Assembly: GCF_029227915.1 (NCBI RefSeq)
Contig: NC_079886.1
Span: 8,866,001-8,930,000 of the forward strand
Source: Hydractinia symbiolongicarpus
Taxonomy: Eukaryota > Cnidaria > Hydrozoa > Anthoathecata > Hydractiniidae
Length of the DNA: 64,000 nucleotides
Reading direction: 5' to 3'
Shown here: piece after piece, positions 44,561 through 57,970 of the stretch
How positions within the stretch are numbered: position 1 is the first letter of the stretch
How the letters are laid out: each line of letters starts with the position of its first letter
The notes under the pieces: generated by a model
Told to the model about the DNA's origin: nothing
What the model saw: the letters and a program-made list of their open reading frames with translations, nothing else
The model's database searches: none
Program-made: the position numbers and the translations under genes

Positions 44561-47500
44561 AATTTTTGATGTCAAATATTTTTGCTTTTTTAGACCAGGT
44601 CAACAGACATTTTTCATATAACGTCACCTTATATAATAGCAGGGGTGTCATAGTAACAAACCAGACCAACAGAACAGAAAGTGTGAATGACCGCACGCAT
44701 GCTGTTAACAACAAACTATCTTTGTTGACCTCTCATTTGAGTTCTAGACAAATCTTTGTGTTCACACTTGTGTAATTTGCAGAATAGAGAAAAAAAGTTG
44801 AATCATAGGGTTATTAGTTCAGCGTTTTTGGGGAATACTTTAGGAAATTGGACACCAAATAATTGCCATATTTTTTAGAAATTTTTTTAACACTTAGCTT
44901 TACTACTGAAACGTTCTTATTAACAAATCCACGGTTTAAATTGCAAAACTCGAAAAATATGACATCCATGAACATATCTTAGGGAACGTGTATTATTAAG
45001 TTTTATTACGTTTCGTTAATACAATATAAACTGTTTTGTCTATCTATACCGAGAAGTATTACTCGAGGACAAAAGTATAGACAGAATTATGATGAAATAC
45101 ATTATTAGCTACGTAGAAACAAAAAAACGTACTAATTTAAAAATCTTGTGGCTGAGAGAGATAAGCTATTCTCCCTCAATCGTTAACTTGATAGAATACA
45201 TCGTGTTGTAGAATACAAAAAAGCAATTAACATCTGAATGCCTCGACGGGGGTAATGACAAAGCGTGGTTTCATCATTACCCTCTAATTTTCATAAAGGG
45301 CTCAAGCATCGTGGAAAGGGAGAGTTGGACAGGACCAGCGAAGTGGAGGGACTAAATGTAATATTATATAAATTGCAATATATTAACTGACCAAAGCGCT
45401 CCTGCTTTACAGCACTAAAAAAATGCAAAGTCAACAAAAATGGAAAAGTCTTGCTTTTTTGCAATCTTTTCTTTAGGGCTTCTTTTCCCCTTTTTGATAT
45501 AAAGGTAGCACAAAAATTACCAGAAACTGGAGTCATTACGTTTTGAAAAAAAATTATTAACTAATTGTTCCTAACCGCTGTGTTTTACTTATGTAATCAG
45601 ACGATTCCTGCAAAAAGCACAAGACCATAAAACGAGATACTGTTTGTTCCTTCTTGCAGTAGAAACCAATCCTTTGACAAATCATAAGGTTAAATATGAC
45701 ATTGTTAGCGTAAAGAAATGAGATGAAAGTTATTATCTAGCAACAAAAACTCCCTCGCGTACAAAAATCAATTCAAAGCCAAAAAAGGAATGACGTCACA
45801 AAATAATTAAACGTGACAAAGCTTCGGCTGAATAGTAATAATAATAATAAAAATAATAATACTAAAGTAATAAAGAAAAAGCAAATTAAAGAAAACATTT
45901 AATGCAGAAAAGTTTAAGAGAGTCGTTGGTTAGTTAAACAAGGTTGCACATAGAGTACTGCATGTGAATCATTACCACCACTCTGTTCAACACGTTTCGG
46001 TAAAGCATTCTCCTAAATCACCGTATATGTGGACGAATGATATAAACATTGTGTAGTGATATTCACTTCTTAACTGTAAAGGAAGCTGGGAACTAGATTG
46101 AAAGTATTTGTTTTTCTCTGTATTTCGTCAGTATTAATCGTTTAAATAGCTTATTTTTTCTTATTTTCATTTCAAGATTTCTTAAAAGGATTAAGAATAA
46201 CGATGAAGTTAGCTATGATTTATGCCATACTTTTTTATAGCAATTTTAAACATTTAAACTGTGAATTTGTCACAAGCGTTTTGGATATTCAAAATTAATG
46301 CTTTCACGAATCTCATTCCAAGATACAACACGATCCAATTTCATTATTTCAACTCAATTTCCCTACAGAGATTATTTAAACGCTGATGGAGATTAAAAAA
46401 CTTAAAGATGCATTTATTTTTATAACTTTGCAGAGTAGAGAGAAAAAAATTGAACGTATATAACGAAGGACGGATTTTCTAAGTTCTCACGGTTGCTTTA
46501 ATAGTAAGAAAAGGTAAATTGTTTTTTTGATAGAAACAGTTTTAATAGGAGCGATTTCATCTGTTTATTTCTTTAAAGAAAACCTCAGCTTTAAATCACA
46601 TTTTTTGGGGGAGAAAAGGGGGCCGAAGTAACGCTGACTGAGTAATTTTGACGTGATTTTTTTCTCTAATGTTTTTATATAGCGTAAGGCTTTTAAAGCT
46701 ATCATCTTAGGACATTTAAAGTCATACGTAACATGTTCTCCAATTTGTCCAAAATTAAAGAATATGTTAAAGGCTTTGTCAATACCAACAAAATACTGAA
46801 AGACTTCTTTAAACTTAAAACTGAGAAAATTAGAGGAAAAATTATGAACAACTTAAAAACATTTGAAAGATTTCTTCAAGTCTGTTTTATAAAGAAACCA
46901 TGTCTCTATAGCTTGTTAAAAGGATATTAAAATATTTCCATCAGTGATTAGACTTACCTTAATATTACACGATTTTATTCAACGTATTTTCTGGTTTAAG
47001 AAAATAAAGACATTTAAACAAAATTTTAAGATTTAACATAAAAAAATTTTAGAACGTTGAGAACGGAAAAAAAAATTTATACCAGGTTAGCAGTCTGGTG
47101 TTGTTAAAGCTTACTTCCTGCGAAAAAATCGAGTCGGCTTCATATGAAAGAGCTTGGAGTTGTCTATAACTTTTTTTTTTATTTTTTTTTGAAAAATCGC
47201 GATCGGTTCTCAAGATTTTTGACTTATACGCTTTGATAATTATATTAGTTGAAGGGACTACGGAACGGCTGTTGGTTTTCGACTTTAGTGACTTACACGA
47301 AAGTCGAGCTGATGGCGGGAAAAACAAACTGGCTATTTTTCCGGCATGTATGTAATTTACAGAATTTAACATATAGATATATCTGGATTTTTTTTCTTTT
47401 CCAGCCTTGGTCATGTTTTCATCCAGAATAAGTCTTGCTGAAACATTTCTTTGTAATATACTTTTCAAAACAAAATATTGAACCAGCGAGCAAAACGCGT

Positions 47501-50360
47501 TTGCCGGATTTTTAATATGTGCGCGGGATATACGGAATGTGAGCATTTTGAACTGTTCGTAGCCCCTTCAATGCATGAAATCATGGAATAGAAAAAATGA
47601 GGCGCTGTTTCAAGAGTTTAACAAGGTATGTGGTTATGTACATATGTTTTCACCTATCCAGTTTAAAATTTTGAACATATTCACATGAATATTAATACTT
47701 AGTTACCCTGATTATCATTCATATCAACAATTGTTTCAGATCATCTAATCGATGATGTCATACTTTCGCATAATCATATGCTGTTTTATAAACTTTCAAG
47801 GCTTTTTATCTCGGAAACTAATAAAGATTTTTCAAAAAAAAGTGTGACAATGACTTTATCTTTTATTATAGGAAAAAATGCAAGGTCAGCATTTTCTATA
47901 ACAATTTTATGACGTCATAAGTTCCCGGATTTTAATAACCTTAATTTCGGATACCTTTGGAATGAAAAAAAGATTTTTAAACAATTCCATATGACTTTAC
48001 AGAAAGTTTATTCACTAAAACATAAAGAAAAATATCTTTTTCATGTTAAAATTTATCTAAATAATATAAAAATAATATAAAAATTTACTTAGAATTTGTG
48101 AGGAAAAAATTAAAACATCCGTTTTACAAATTGTATCATCTTCGTTTTTTTTAAACATGTTTTTAAATCCACGAGAAAGGACATTAATTTTTGAACGTTG
48201 AATAGATAGACGATTTTGTTTCGTAAATTATTTACATTATGAAGGTGAATTAGCTACAAACATTAGGACATCAATTTTTCATGGATGAAATAATCGCTAA
48301 TACATGAATTTGAGAGAAGTCGATGAGAACACGGGAGAGTACGTTGTTATAAAAAGGTAGCTTAAAAAAGTTGCAGAAATGTTGCATCTAAAAAAAGGGT
48401 GTAGAAAAGTAAGTTGTGGTACTCGAAATATTTTTTTTAAATATCAAAATTAAAAGGTTATTTTCCAGCAGTAATATTTCTTTTAAATTAATTTTCTTGC
48501 AAACAAATTTTACATACGTCGTGAATAAGTTAGTCAGAAAGTGATATCAGAGGTACGAAGAATGAATATATAACACATGAATCAAGTTCTGATTCATCCT
48601 TTAAAGATAAAACTTCAATATTTTTATTCGCTTCTTTCGCGAACTTCGCAAAGTTAAAACAGTCATCTTTATGTGCATTTATCTTCACAGTTATATATGT
48701 ATTAGATAGAAATAAATTTAACAAATACTTCCTTAAATTGTCTGTACTCAAGTTTAATGGCATATTTCCAATATACGAGGTGAGTGTAAAATTATAACCT
48801 TTTAAAGTTACAATTATTGAGGATTCCTGATATTTTTTATACTGAGGTTAAAAGCGCGAAGTATTTTCGGTGCTGCGTTTTTCACAGAAAAGAATTTTTA
48901 ACAATATTTTCTTTTCTTTATTATTATTTTTCTGATCTGTTTGTAATATTTGTTTGATAAATCAAAAAACAAACAGAAGTCTTCATTATCCAAGCGATTT
49001 TTTTACTTTTTGTTGACTTTTTCGTGATGTTGCGTGTAACAAACAAGCTGCGATCAGGCCATCTTTTAAAACAAAAAACTACATGTGTAGCAGAGAGGTC
49101 AAATGTTTCTTTCTAAGAGGTAAATGTTTTAATTTAGAAAGAAAGAAGAGTCAGGAAATTTGACTTCAGTCTGAGGTGTTTATTTATTTTTATTTCATTT
49201 TCAGATGAAACTACTTTTTTATTTTGCTAGGTTTTTTTGAGCATTTTTTTATTTATTTTACAGTTAGTACATTACAAATACTTGCGATGCAAAATCTAAG
49301 TGCAAGTTTCACAAAATTGCAACAACCGATTCTGTGAAAGTTTCTACCTTAAATGTTATTTGTGTTGTTTCTTTCATTCTGGCAAAATTTGTTCTTATCC
49401 TTTCCTTATTTTTTAGCAATTAGCCTCATTTTTATTATAAAACTGTTTTAATAAAAAAGCATTTACATTTGGAGTGGGCCAGAAGATGCGCACAACCGAT
49501 ATTCGTAACATTCTAATACAAACGTCGATACCTCTTCCTCCGCCACCCGGCAAGTGTCCTCAAGTCTTACTTTTTTAATTTGAAATACAGACTTCGAAGG
49601 GCAGTAACACGTGAGTCACATCTATACCACAGAAGTGGGTTTAAGAGGAAGTAAAAATGGTACTTTTATGTGAATTCGGTTGGGAGGTTTAATGAGTTTC
49701 AACGCTTAAGGGACTTCCTGGTTCATGTAAAAGTATATCTTCCACTTTTCCAGATCATAACTGAAATTTGTGTGATACATAGTTGACCACTGCACAGGGA
49801 GTTAAGCTGGCTTGCTGGCTTGCTGTAGACTTACTCACATGTCTGATTGCTCCCCTGTTACAAGTGAAATAAATCAATGTTGATTTTTTAGGGTAAAAAA
49901 GCTCACAGGTCTTATCCTAAAACTACATTACTGCTTATCACATAATCACATAAAATCCTTATGTGTTTAGTTACGTCAGAGTTACTAGTCATGACGTCAT
50001 AGATAAATATAGTTTTAAAATATACAATTCGGTATCTGTAATATCGGTCCTGGATTTTATCCTATGATGAATAACCTTCGCAAAGACCTTTAAACAAAAT
50101 GAATACATTTTAAACTGAAAAGATAGATAACTATTAAAAAGAAATACAAATGCTTTTAGGCAAAATTTCTCTAAAACACTCTAAGCACTCTACCCACCTC
50201 TTTTATTCCACTGAGAAAGAAAATTAATCTTGATGAAAAAAGCAGTAAAAGTAGGCTATCGAAGTCAAAGAATTAAAACATATTATAAACATTAGTGGAT
50301 AAACTAAATTATATTTTTTACTTATTTAATGTTTTTATTTTTTCAATTTTTTTATTTATT
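44561..50360. other. Long gene-poor region
   Basis: 5.8 kb of AT-rich DNA. The longest frames (minus 47049-47546, plus 46733-46930) are Lys/Phe/Ser-rich with no recognisable motif and no plausible splice partners, so I do not call them. GC-richer islands near 49480-49870 may be old repeats. Nothing else is supported. Confidence 0.4.
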
Positions 50361-50369
50361 ACTTTAGAC

Positions 50370-53300
50370 ATGAGTAATTTTAAGAACGATATTCTCAAAG
50401 CACACAACAACTATAGAAAGAATCATGCAGCACCAGCATTAAAATGGTCTTCTAAACTCGAAGCAAATGCTCAGAAATGGGCTAAAGAACTGGCCAAGAA
50501 GGGATACCTTCAACATGCAAGTCAATCTGAAGAAGGAGAGAATATAGCTTGCTTAAAAGGTGAAAAAATTTTTGCATAATTTATAAAATTTTACAACTTT
50601 TTTTAAGTGATTGTAAGGAGATGTAAATTAAAAAATGATCTATACATTAGGTTTTCTGTTTCGGCAGAAAAATACATTAAAATTGGTGTCTATTTTATTT
50701 TTATTTTTCTTAAATAGGTTGTGTGAAGCTTTTAAAAATAAATATTATAAATATTTTAAAGAAATGTGAGTATTTGTTCCGTGTTGATCAATATATACAC
50801 AATGTTGTCGTTAGTGTTTGTAAATACAACGACAAACATGTTCAAATATAGATTGCAAGAACCAACTGTGGCGCCAAGTAATAATATTAACGAACTTGAT
50901 GTTAAACACTAAAAGTGAACCCTAATCATGCTGGAGCATCTGTGTGTGGGCGAGTAGAGTGCCCTATCCTTATAACTTCCTTTATGCACATGATAACTTA
51001 AATGCAGTATTCTCAGCCCATTTGGTGCAATCTACTGACCACTAATTGGCTTATGTGGCAGGCAAGCAAGTTAGAGCAATGCTACATGCATCTCTGGCGG
51101 TAATGTAACATAGTTACAGTCGGAGGGGAGGAAGAGCCAACCGTTAGGATGGAATCCCCAAGGATGTTAAAACCTCCCGTTACTTACTCACTAATTTAAA
51201 ATTATACCCAAAAGATACATTGTTTAAATTTATTGTGTGGCATATATTTGTTTTGGCGATATTTGCTTGAAAATATATAAATTGAAGTATTTTTTGTTAC
51301 AGTAAATGTCACTTCAATTATTCATCTATTAAGCTGATACACCCTCTTATTGATATGTCGCGTTTTACAGTGAATTTTACTGCTTGGAATCATTTCCAAA
51401 ATTTTCTGGGGCGTAAAGTGGGCGTTATTCCAGAAATCCTTAATCGGTAATTAAGCGGAAGTAGGAACAAAGACTTCGAACTATTGATAACGTACGGACC
51501 TCTAATATGAAATTTAAAAAAAAAATGACTTTAGAAAAATTCAAAAAATATCAGTAGAGCTGTGGAAAATAGGCCTGACATACATCTGCATACATTTTCT
51601 GCATACAAAACAAGTGTGTCCTTATTTCAGAAATAATATAAAATCAGCTACCAAAAGTTCAAGTCATTTGGTTAATCTAAATTTTTAGAGAACGTCATTT
51701 CCTTTTGTACTTCTTTGTATAAAAATCTAGAGGACTGTAACTTTTGTCGTGTGACTGTTCGCTTCAAACATTCACTTCATAAATAAACTATCAGGAAACA
51801 CAAAATAAAAATAGTCGCATGGCTAGCCCCCGTGACCTAAAAAGGTAATTGTTATTTTCGGATTAAATTTACATTTTGCGCCTGATGCGTAATATTGGAC
51901 ATTGGTTGATGTTTAGTGCTTAGCTAAAATTTTATTTGCATTAAGTCAAGCATTACTCATAACTTGCAGCTTTTAAAAAAAAAGTGCAGCTTATTGCAAA
52001 GTCGGATACAACAGGCATAAAATATACACCGTATTCATATTCTACTTCCCAAATTTTTATTATAGTCAAACCTCCGTGAAACGGACCTATCTATGGGACC
52101 TCCAGGACTTCCAGGCAACAGTGTATTTAAATGATTGAGAAACTATCTTGTGAAAATATTCTTTCAATAAAATAGAACACCATTTAACAGCGGTACTAAA
52201 AAAAAGGGGTTCAATTTATCAAGGTTATGTTTTTATCGAAAGAGAAACTTAAGTAGCTTCGAAAACCCAAAAATGATTTCCCAAAAGTTTTTTTCGTAAA
52301 ATTTAAAATTTAGAAGTAGAATTCGCAAAAATTAACTTTGCGAAATTTCGCGATGATTAATCCTCGCGAAAATTTCTGCCTTCAAAGTATACTTCACTTT
52401 TGAGGAAAGAATATCCTGACATATTCTTACCATATTCTTAGCACAGTTAGATTGAAAGATGTGAGAACGCAAAACTGATGTAAAAATAACCGCTAAGGTT
52501 GTTGCAAACCTAAATTAACCAAGAAACAACTATATTTTGTGGGGGAAGATACTTGAAATAAAAACAGAGAAAAGACATATTACAATAATAAGTGGATACA
52601 AGAATATATGAGTTCACAAACCCGTTGTTGTTGTTGTTTTTTTCAGTGAAATTTCAAAATGAACACATTCTCAACTTTTTGTCTAATTTAGTCTTCAATG
52701 TTCTTATAATAGAGTATATTCTTTGAAAAGAATGCGTAGTCTTATCCAGGAAACGAGGTAAAATCACAATTCAGTTAGCCGTTTTTATGCTTGTTCCGTC
52801 CTAGGTGCTGAATTAACTGGTGGAAAAGCTACTGAAATGTGGTATGAAGAGATCAAAGATTATGATTTTAATAATCCCGGTTTTAAGTCAAGTACTGGAC
52901 ATTTTACACAGGTGAGTCACTTTTCAGGTACTTGTTCATGGGTGGGGTCTCACACATGGATAAGCATTATATAATTATAGACAAACCGTATTCCTTCTTC
53001 AATGATAACTAACTTCAACTCGACATTATATACAATGTTGGCAAAACTATATGCTTTAAGCTGAAACTAGTCAGAGGGGTGTGCTGTCACATGGGCACTG
53101 AGTCAAATCCACAATGGGGGAAGTGACAGCACAAAGTGAAGAATACAAGGCACACAGCAGCGAGGGCCCAGACCATGACCACACTACACAAGGGGGTAAA
53201 CAAAGATGGTACCCTAGCTGCACAAACATCAAAATATACTACTGTTGCGACATCACACTGTTCCTCATTGGTGAGTCATCACACTTACATAAAACAGAGA

Positions 53301-54931
53301 AGCAAATAATAGCTAGAGAATACATGACCGTGTTAGCACCAGACTTTCAGAATTTGTAGATAAAATCACTAACTAGGGGAGAGTAAGGCACATTTAGTCT
53401 AAGTGTATTTAAATTCATAAAGTTCTTGGCAAACTAAGAGGTTGTAAGTTGTTATTTTTTGAGGCGTAGATTAGTGGTTTTAGCTCTCGTTCACTATGCG
53501 GGAGACCAGGGTTTTTACATGGGCGAGTGAATGTTACCATAGCTCCGGGTTAACCCAAGCCATGTGAGAGAAATTGGGGAGATAGCACACTGTGTAGGCC
53601 GTTGGATGTTGCCGGGGTTGTCTAGTAGAGTGCGGGCCCTAATTGAGTCTGCGTAGCTCACAAACGAGCATTAAATACTCTAGGACTCTTCATCTAAGCC
53701 ATGGTCCCTCCTGGAAATAATAGACAGGGTATATCCCTCGATATTTGTGAGGCTAGCCATGTAAAATAAGCACATCTCTTTATAGGTCTGGGTGCGAGAA
53801 AAAAGTATTTCTATGTGAAAGTTTTCCCTGGCTTAAGTCTTTTTGCACTTTATTTAAATTATTTTAGGTTGTTTGGGCAAGCTCGCTAGAATTAGGTGTT
53901 GGCAAAGCGACTGCTTCAAATGGTATGCAATTTGTCGTAGCAAGATATTACCCAGCTGGAAACATGCTGAGGCGATTCCCGGAGAATGTTAAAAGATCTG
54001 GTTCTAAACCCACTACGAATGGAGCTAACACCAATGGCAATAACAATAATAGTAATAATAATAATAACAATAATAGAACAACGACAGCAAAACCGACAGC
54101 AAAACCGACTCAGCCAAGTAAGCCACCAAGCGAAAGACAAAGTAAGTATTAAAAACATGTGAATATCCGTTAATTTGATGCCGCATCTCTTGCCTTTACC
54201 AACCTTTCATTTTGCCGCATGTTTAAGCAGTGTTGTTTGCTTCAAGTATTCCTACTTTTTCTATTTCTAGCGCCAAATAATTTCAAAAACGACTTTCTTC
54301 GAACACATAATAAATATCGCAAACGTCATGGTACGGCCCCGTTGATATACAGTAGTCGGCTAGCTAAAATGGCATCCCAAGCGGCAGAAGACGCCGCCAA
54401 AACAAATACATTACGATCTATAGATGCAAAAGACGTAGGACAAAATATGGCAGCGATGACCGGTGGCGAGTTAAGTGGAGAGCGAGTGTCAACTATGTGG
54501 TATGAAGAAGAGACAAAATATAATTATAACTCGCCAGGATTCAGTTCTAGTACAGGTGTGTTTTATTTTCACTTTTATTTTCAATATGTATTTGCGTGCT
54601 TTATTTTACATCTGCAAAAGAATAACGGTTTTTGACGAGTCGTATCCATAGAAACTGGACGCATTCATCCCCAAAATAATTGCGTTAAATGAAACATTTT
54701 AATTACGCCTGTTTTCTTTGCAAAGGGAGTTTCTCACAGTTGGTGTGGAAAGGTTCACAAGAAGTAGGAGTTGGGCGGGCGTTTGGTGCTCAAGGACAGA
54801 CATTTGTTATCGCTGTATATAAACCTCCCGGCAATATAAGAGGACAGTATGCAGAAAACGTGTCACGCTCCAGTGGACCATTACCAGATGTATCAAAAAA
54901 GGAGACTGGGTCTTGCTGTGTCATATTATAA
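50370..54931 (+). CDS. Tandem CAP-domain (GAPR-1/GLIPR2-like) protein with C-terminal CaaX box
   Basis: Five exons: 50368-50559 (ATG at 50370), 52805-52911, 53868-54141, 54271-54555, 54726-54931; 353 aa. There is no signal peptide when started at [16 protein letters not shown], as in cytoplasmic GAPR-1. CAP1 (about 1-130) keeps the tetrad His49, Glu57 (GENIA), Glu79 (WYEEI) and His96 (STGHFTQ), plus a GLIPR2-like ARYYPAGN ending. A linker of Asn runs and Pro/Thr/Lys (about 130-190) follows. CAP2 (about 191-320) starts [15 protein letters not shown] but has Ser at both His positions and Gln for the first Glu. The C-terminus is SCCVIL: CVIL is a CaaX box of the geranylgeranyl type, with an adjacent cysteine that could be acylated. 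GAPR-1 proteins associate with membranes through lipid. The start is uncertain: exon 1 begins just after TTTAG, so an upstream exon or trans-spliced leader is possible. Confidence 0.85.
50600..52800. other. Large intron 1 of the tandem CAP gene
   Basis: Contains a GC-richer island (50930-51190) that looks like an unclassified dispersed repeat. A CAAACCTCCGTGAAACGGAC sequence near 52067 resembles the end of a Tigger-like element. No coding exon was recognised. Confidence 0.35.
53461..53700 (+). mobile_element. SINE-like element, family A, in intron 2 of the CAP gene
   Basis: GC-richer than its flanks. It shares with 61785-61925 a tRNA-like head (TAGTGGTTTTAGC...GGGAGACCAGGG), then a GGGCGAGTGAA..ACC block and CGGGTTAACCCAAGCCATG (there CGGGTCAACCCATGCCATG) followed by GAGAAATTGGG. 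Same-strand homology of two otherwise unrelated loci supports a SINE family. Confidence 0.6.
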
Positions 54932-54935
54932 CTTG

Positions 54936-55560
54936 TTATAATAGAACTTTAGCTTAGTTTAAAACCAAGTTAGTTCCCAGGGAAGTAGGATGCAGTGTTT
55001 GTCGATAAAACATGAAACGTACTGACTTGCCTTACCCCGAAGCGATTTAATATCGCCGATTAATTAAACGTGATAATTATATATTTATAATTTATAATTA
55101 TCAAGTATTTATAATATTAAACGGCTATAAAAGTTTGGAAATTGCCACTTTTGCCGACGTTTTACTTATAGAAATTGAAATTTGAATACATCTGAGCTTT
55201 TAAGGAGCCATCATTAATCTGATGGAAGAACGCTTGGTCAATTTCTTCACCCCCTCGTCATTGTCTCACATATAGATAGTTTGAACTCTATCATTGTTAG
55301 TACATTTAGAATGAAGCTGGGGTTACGCTTTAGATCATTGACTGGAAATTTATTTGTCGTAATATTGTTTAATTTCGAATGGTTTGATATATTTGTAAAT
55401 TTTTTATAACACTTGTAAATTATTATCTCCCAGAAAGTGTGAACATATACATTTTTTTCTTTGTTTGAACCGTCCACAAGTATAATTTCAATTTGTAGTT
55501 GCCACCTATCTTCCAACATTTCTCTGTAGCAATAATTACTTAGTGCAATTTGCGGTTGAA
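54936..55560. other. 3' flank of the CAP gene, duplicated at 57966-58398
   Basis: Near-identical to the 3' flank of the truncated copy up to GTAATATTGTTTAATTT (55377), where homology ends abruptly. No gene of its own; the minus-strand frame 55247-55519 is not coding. Confidence 0.55.
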
Positions 55561-55574
55561 GTTATTTACCCAGG

Positions 55575-55860
55575 ATAGCCTCTTCAGTTCCTACTGGTAC
55601 TGCTATCAAGGAGGTCCAGCGAAGGGGGATTGTACTATAGCATTTAAAGCTCCCATTTGAGCTACGAAAGCTGTGCAAACACCGCAATCGCTCAACTAGA
55701 CAATCGCCTCAGATATTAATCCTATTCTCGTGCTGGATGATAAGCAGGATGGATAGTTTCACACTTTTATAGTCTCTCGCATGACTCGGCCGGGGTTTGA
55801 GCGCACGACCTTCCGCACCGGATGCGAACGCTCTACCCCAGGGCTACCAGTCGGTTAATT
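55575..55860 (-). mobile_element. tRNA-derived SINE, family B
   Basis: On the minus strand it begins CTGGTAGCCCTGGGGTAGAG (tRNA-like A box GGTAGAGCGTTCGC), followed by GTGCGCTCAAACCCCGG, a B-box-like element. The body then shares GCGATTGTCTAGTTGAGCGA-type words with 27330-27515. It lies between the CAP gene and its truncated duplicate. Confidence 0.65.
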
Positions 55861-56203
55861 TCTCATAAGTAGTTTATAAAGCATAAAAAATCGTGTCCAT
55901 TGGACGAGAAAAATTCCATCGTTATAAATACAGACAGAAATTAAAAGTGATGAACTGCACTCTGTAGTAACAGCAGGGGCTCTTGCCGTCAAAAAAAAGT
56001 CAAAATTATGCAAATTGTGACAAAAGTGTGAAACTTATAATCTTAAGAGAGACACGTCCAAAAATGCCGACTTCAGCATTTTTTCAAAAAATTGTTCTTC
56101 TTACTAAAAAATTAAAGTAATATCTACACTATACGAATAAACTAGCTACTATTATATTTTTCTCATTGATAATAAGGCAGGTGTTTTTTAAGATGCGCAT
56201 GGA

Positions 56204-56283
56204 GACACTAGTTGAAGTTGTAACAAATCAGTGCGAAAAGCCTTAGCTTTTCGCACTGATTTGTTACAACTTCAACTAGTGTC
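56204..56283. repeat. Perfect hairpin: 38-bp arms, 4-base loop
   Basis: The left arm, from GACACTAGTTGAAGTTG to GCGAAAAGC (56204-56241), is the exact reverse complement of 56246-56283, with loop CTTA. It lies ~330 bases before the breakpoint of the truncated CAP duplicate. Confidence 0.95.
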
Positions 56284-56475
56284 ACCATTCAATATGCAGC
56301 TTTTGTAAGGAAGAGATTTAGTAAATTAGAACATTTCAGCTTGATGAGACTTTCATGATAAACAATAACGAGAATTATTAAACTTTCAGAATTAAAACAG
56401 AATGTCGTTAATCTAACATCTGAGGGTGCCGATCAAACGCTGTGTGTTGTAAGTCACACAAAATTTCGGAGCTCT

Positions 56476-57970
56476 ATGTTGCTTAAATCTCTTTATTTTA
56501 CACACTCGACTGTTGCTTTCCTTGTTCCTATCTACTTTGAAAATCAAATTCACGTGTTTGCCTGCTCCACTAGGCTAGTGAGGCAATCTCTAGACGCTAT
56601 TTGTACAACATTGTATGGTATGCAATTTATCGTAGCAAGATATTACCCAGCTGGAAACATGCTGAGGCGATCCCCTGAGAATGTTAAAAGATCGGGTTCT
56701 AAACCCACTACGAATGGAGCTAACACCAATAGCAATAACAATAATAGTAATAATAATAATAACAATAATAGACCAACGACAGCAAAATCGACAGCAAAAC
56801 CGACTCAGCCAAGTAAGCCACCAAGCGAAAGACAAAGTAAGTATTAAAATCATGTAAACATCCGTTAATTCGAATGCTGCCTGATTTAAAACACATTCTT
56901 TAATCTCTTGTCTTTACACCAACCTTTTATCTTCTGCAGCGTGTTTGAGCAATGTTTTTTGCCTGTTAAAATTAGAAATAATTTACACAATTTAGGAGAA
57001 AATAACAAGATCAAAATCCAAATTATTATATTTCGACTTTTCCTATTTCTAGCGCCAAATAATTTCAAAAACGACTTTCTTCGAACACACAATAAATATC
57101 GCAAACGTCATGGTACGGCCCCGTTGATATACAGTAGTCGGCTAGCTAAAATGGCATCCCAAGCTGCAGAAGACGCCGCCAAAACAAATACATTACGATC
57201 TATAGATGCAAATGACGTAGGACAATATATGGCAGCGATGACCGGTGGAGAGTTAAGTGGAGAGCGAGTGTCAACTATGTGGTATGAAGAAGAGACAAAA
57301 TATAATTATAACTCGCCAGGATTTAGCTCTAGTACAGGTATAATAGTTTTCCTTTAACATTTAATACGTATTTGTGTGTTTTATTTTACATCTGCAAAAA
57401 AATAAATAAATAACGGTTTTGGACGAGTCGTAACCATAGAAACTAGACTTTTTCATCCTTAAAATAACTGCGTTAAGTGGAATGCTTATCTGCGAAGAAT
57501 ATTGTGGTGTTTTTTCATCTTAATTTTTAATACTTTCTATTTATATGCGTGAGCTTATGATGTTTGAAACATTGTTGAAATAAAAACAAAAATAGTTTTT
57601 ATAACTTCATAATTTTCACAAAAAAAAACTGAAAAAAGCATATTGCCTTCGCTGTCATATATTTGACTTCCTCTTAATAAAATTATCCCGCCCGCAATTC
57701 TAGGAACAACCTTATTTATGTGTTATTCCTTCTCTTTTTAATTACGCCTGTTTTCTTTTCACAGGGAGCTTCTCACAGTTGGTGTGGAAAGGTTCACAAG
57801 AAGTAGGAGTTGGGCGGGCGTTTGGTGCTCAAGGACAGACATTTGTTATCGCTGTATATAAACCACCCGGTAATATAAGAGGACAGTATGCAGAAAACGT
57901 GTCACGCTCCAGTGGACCATTACCAGATGTATCAAAAGAGGAGACTGGGTCTTGCTGCGTCATATTATAA
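56476..57970 (+). CDS. 5'-truncated duplicate of the tandem CAP gene (CAP2 half only)
   Basis: Homology to the upstream gene starts abruptly inside its exon 3, at TGGTATGCAATTT (56615 here, 53927 there), so the CAP1 core exons are missing. The remaining exons are ~56620-56836, 57053-57337 and 57765-57970, with identical splice phases; from the ATG at 56620 they encode 235 aa. The linker, CAP2 and the CCVIL CaaX end are nearly identical to the parent (for example K to N and N to Y within DAKDVGQN). The frame is also open upstream to an ATG at 56476, giving a possible new 48-residue N-terminus of unrelated sequence. CAP2 lacks the CAP tetrad here too. The intron between its last two exons is longer (0.43 against 0.17 kb). 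AATAAA at 57978 follows the stop, unlike the parent. It could be an expressed fragment or a pseudogene. Confidence 0.7.

Noticed and set aside
47049-47546. 165-residue minus-strand frame
   Set aside because: No domain, biased Lys/Ser/Phe composition as expected of AT-rich DNA, no splice partners.
52060-52140. Tigger-like terminal sequence (CAAACCTCCGTGAAACGGAC)
   Set aside because: Only one end could be seen, so no element boundaries can be supported.
53114-53359. 81-residue frame in intron 2 of the CAP gene
   Set aside because: GC-richer block with no domain; probably a repeat and not spliced into the CAP frame.
55770-55860. Possible tRNA gene on the minus strand
   Set aside because: A- and B-box-like words are present, but I could not fold a convincing cloverleaf, and the body matches another locus, so SINE is the better call.
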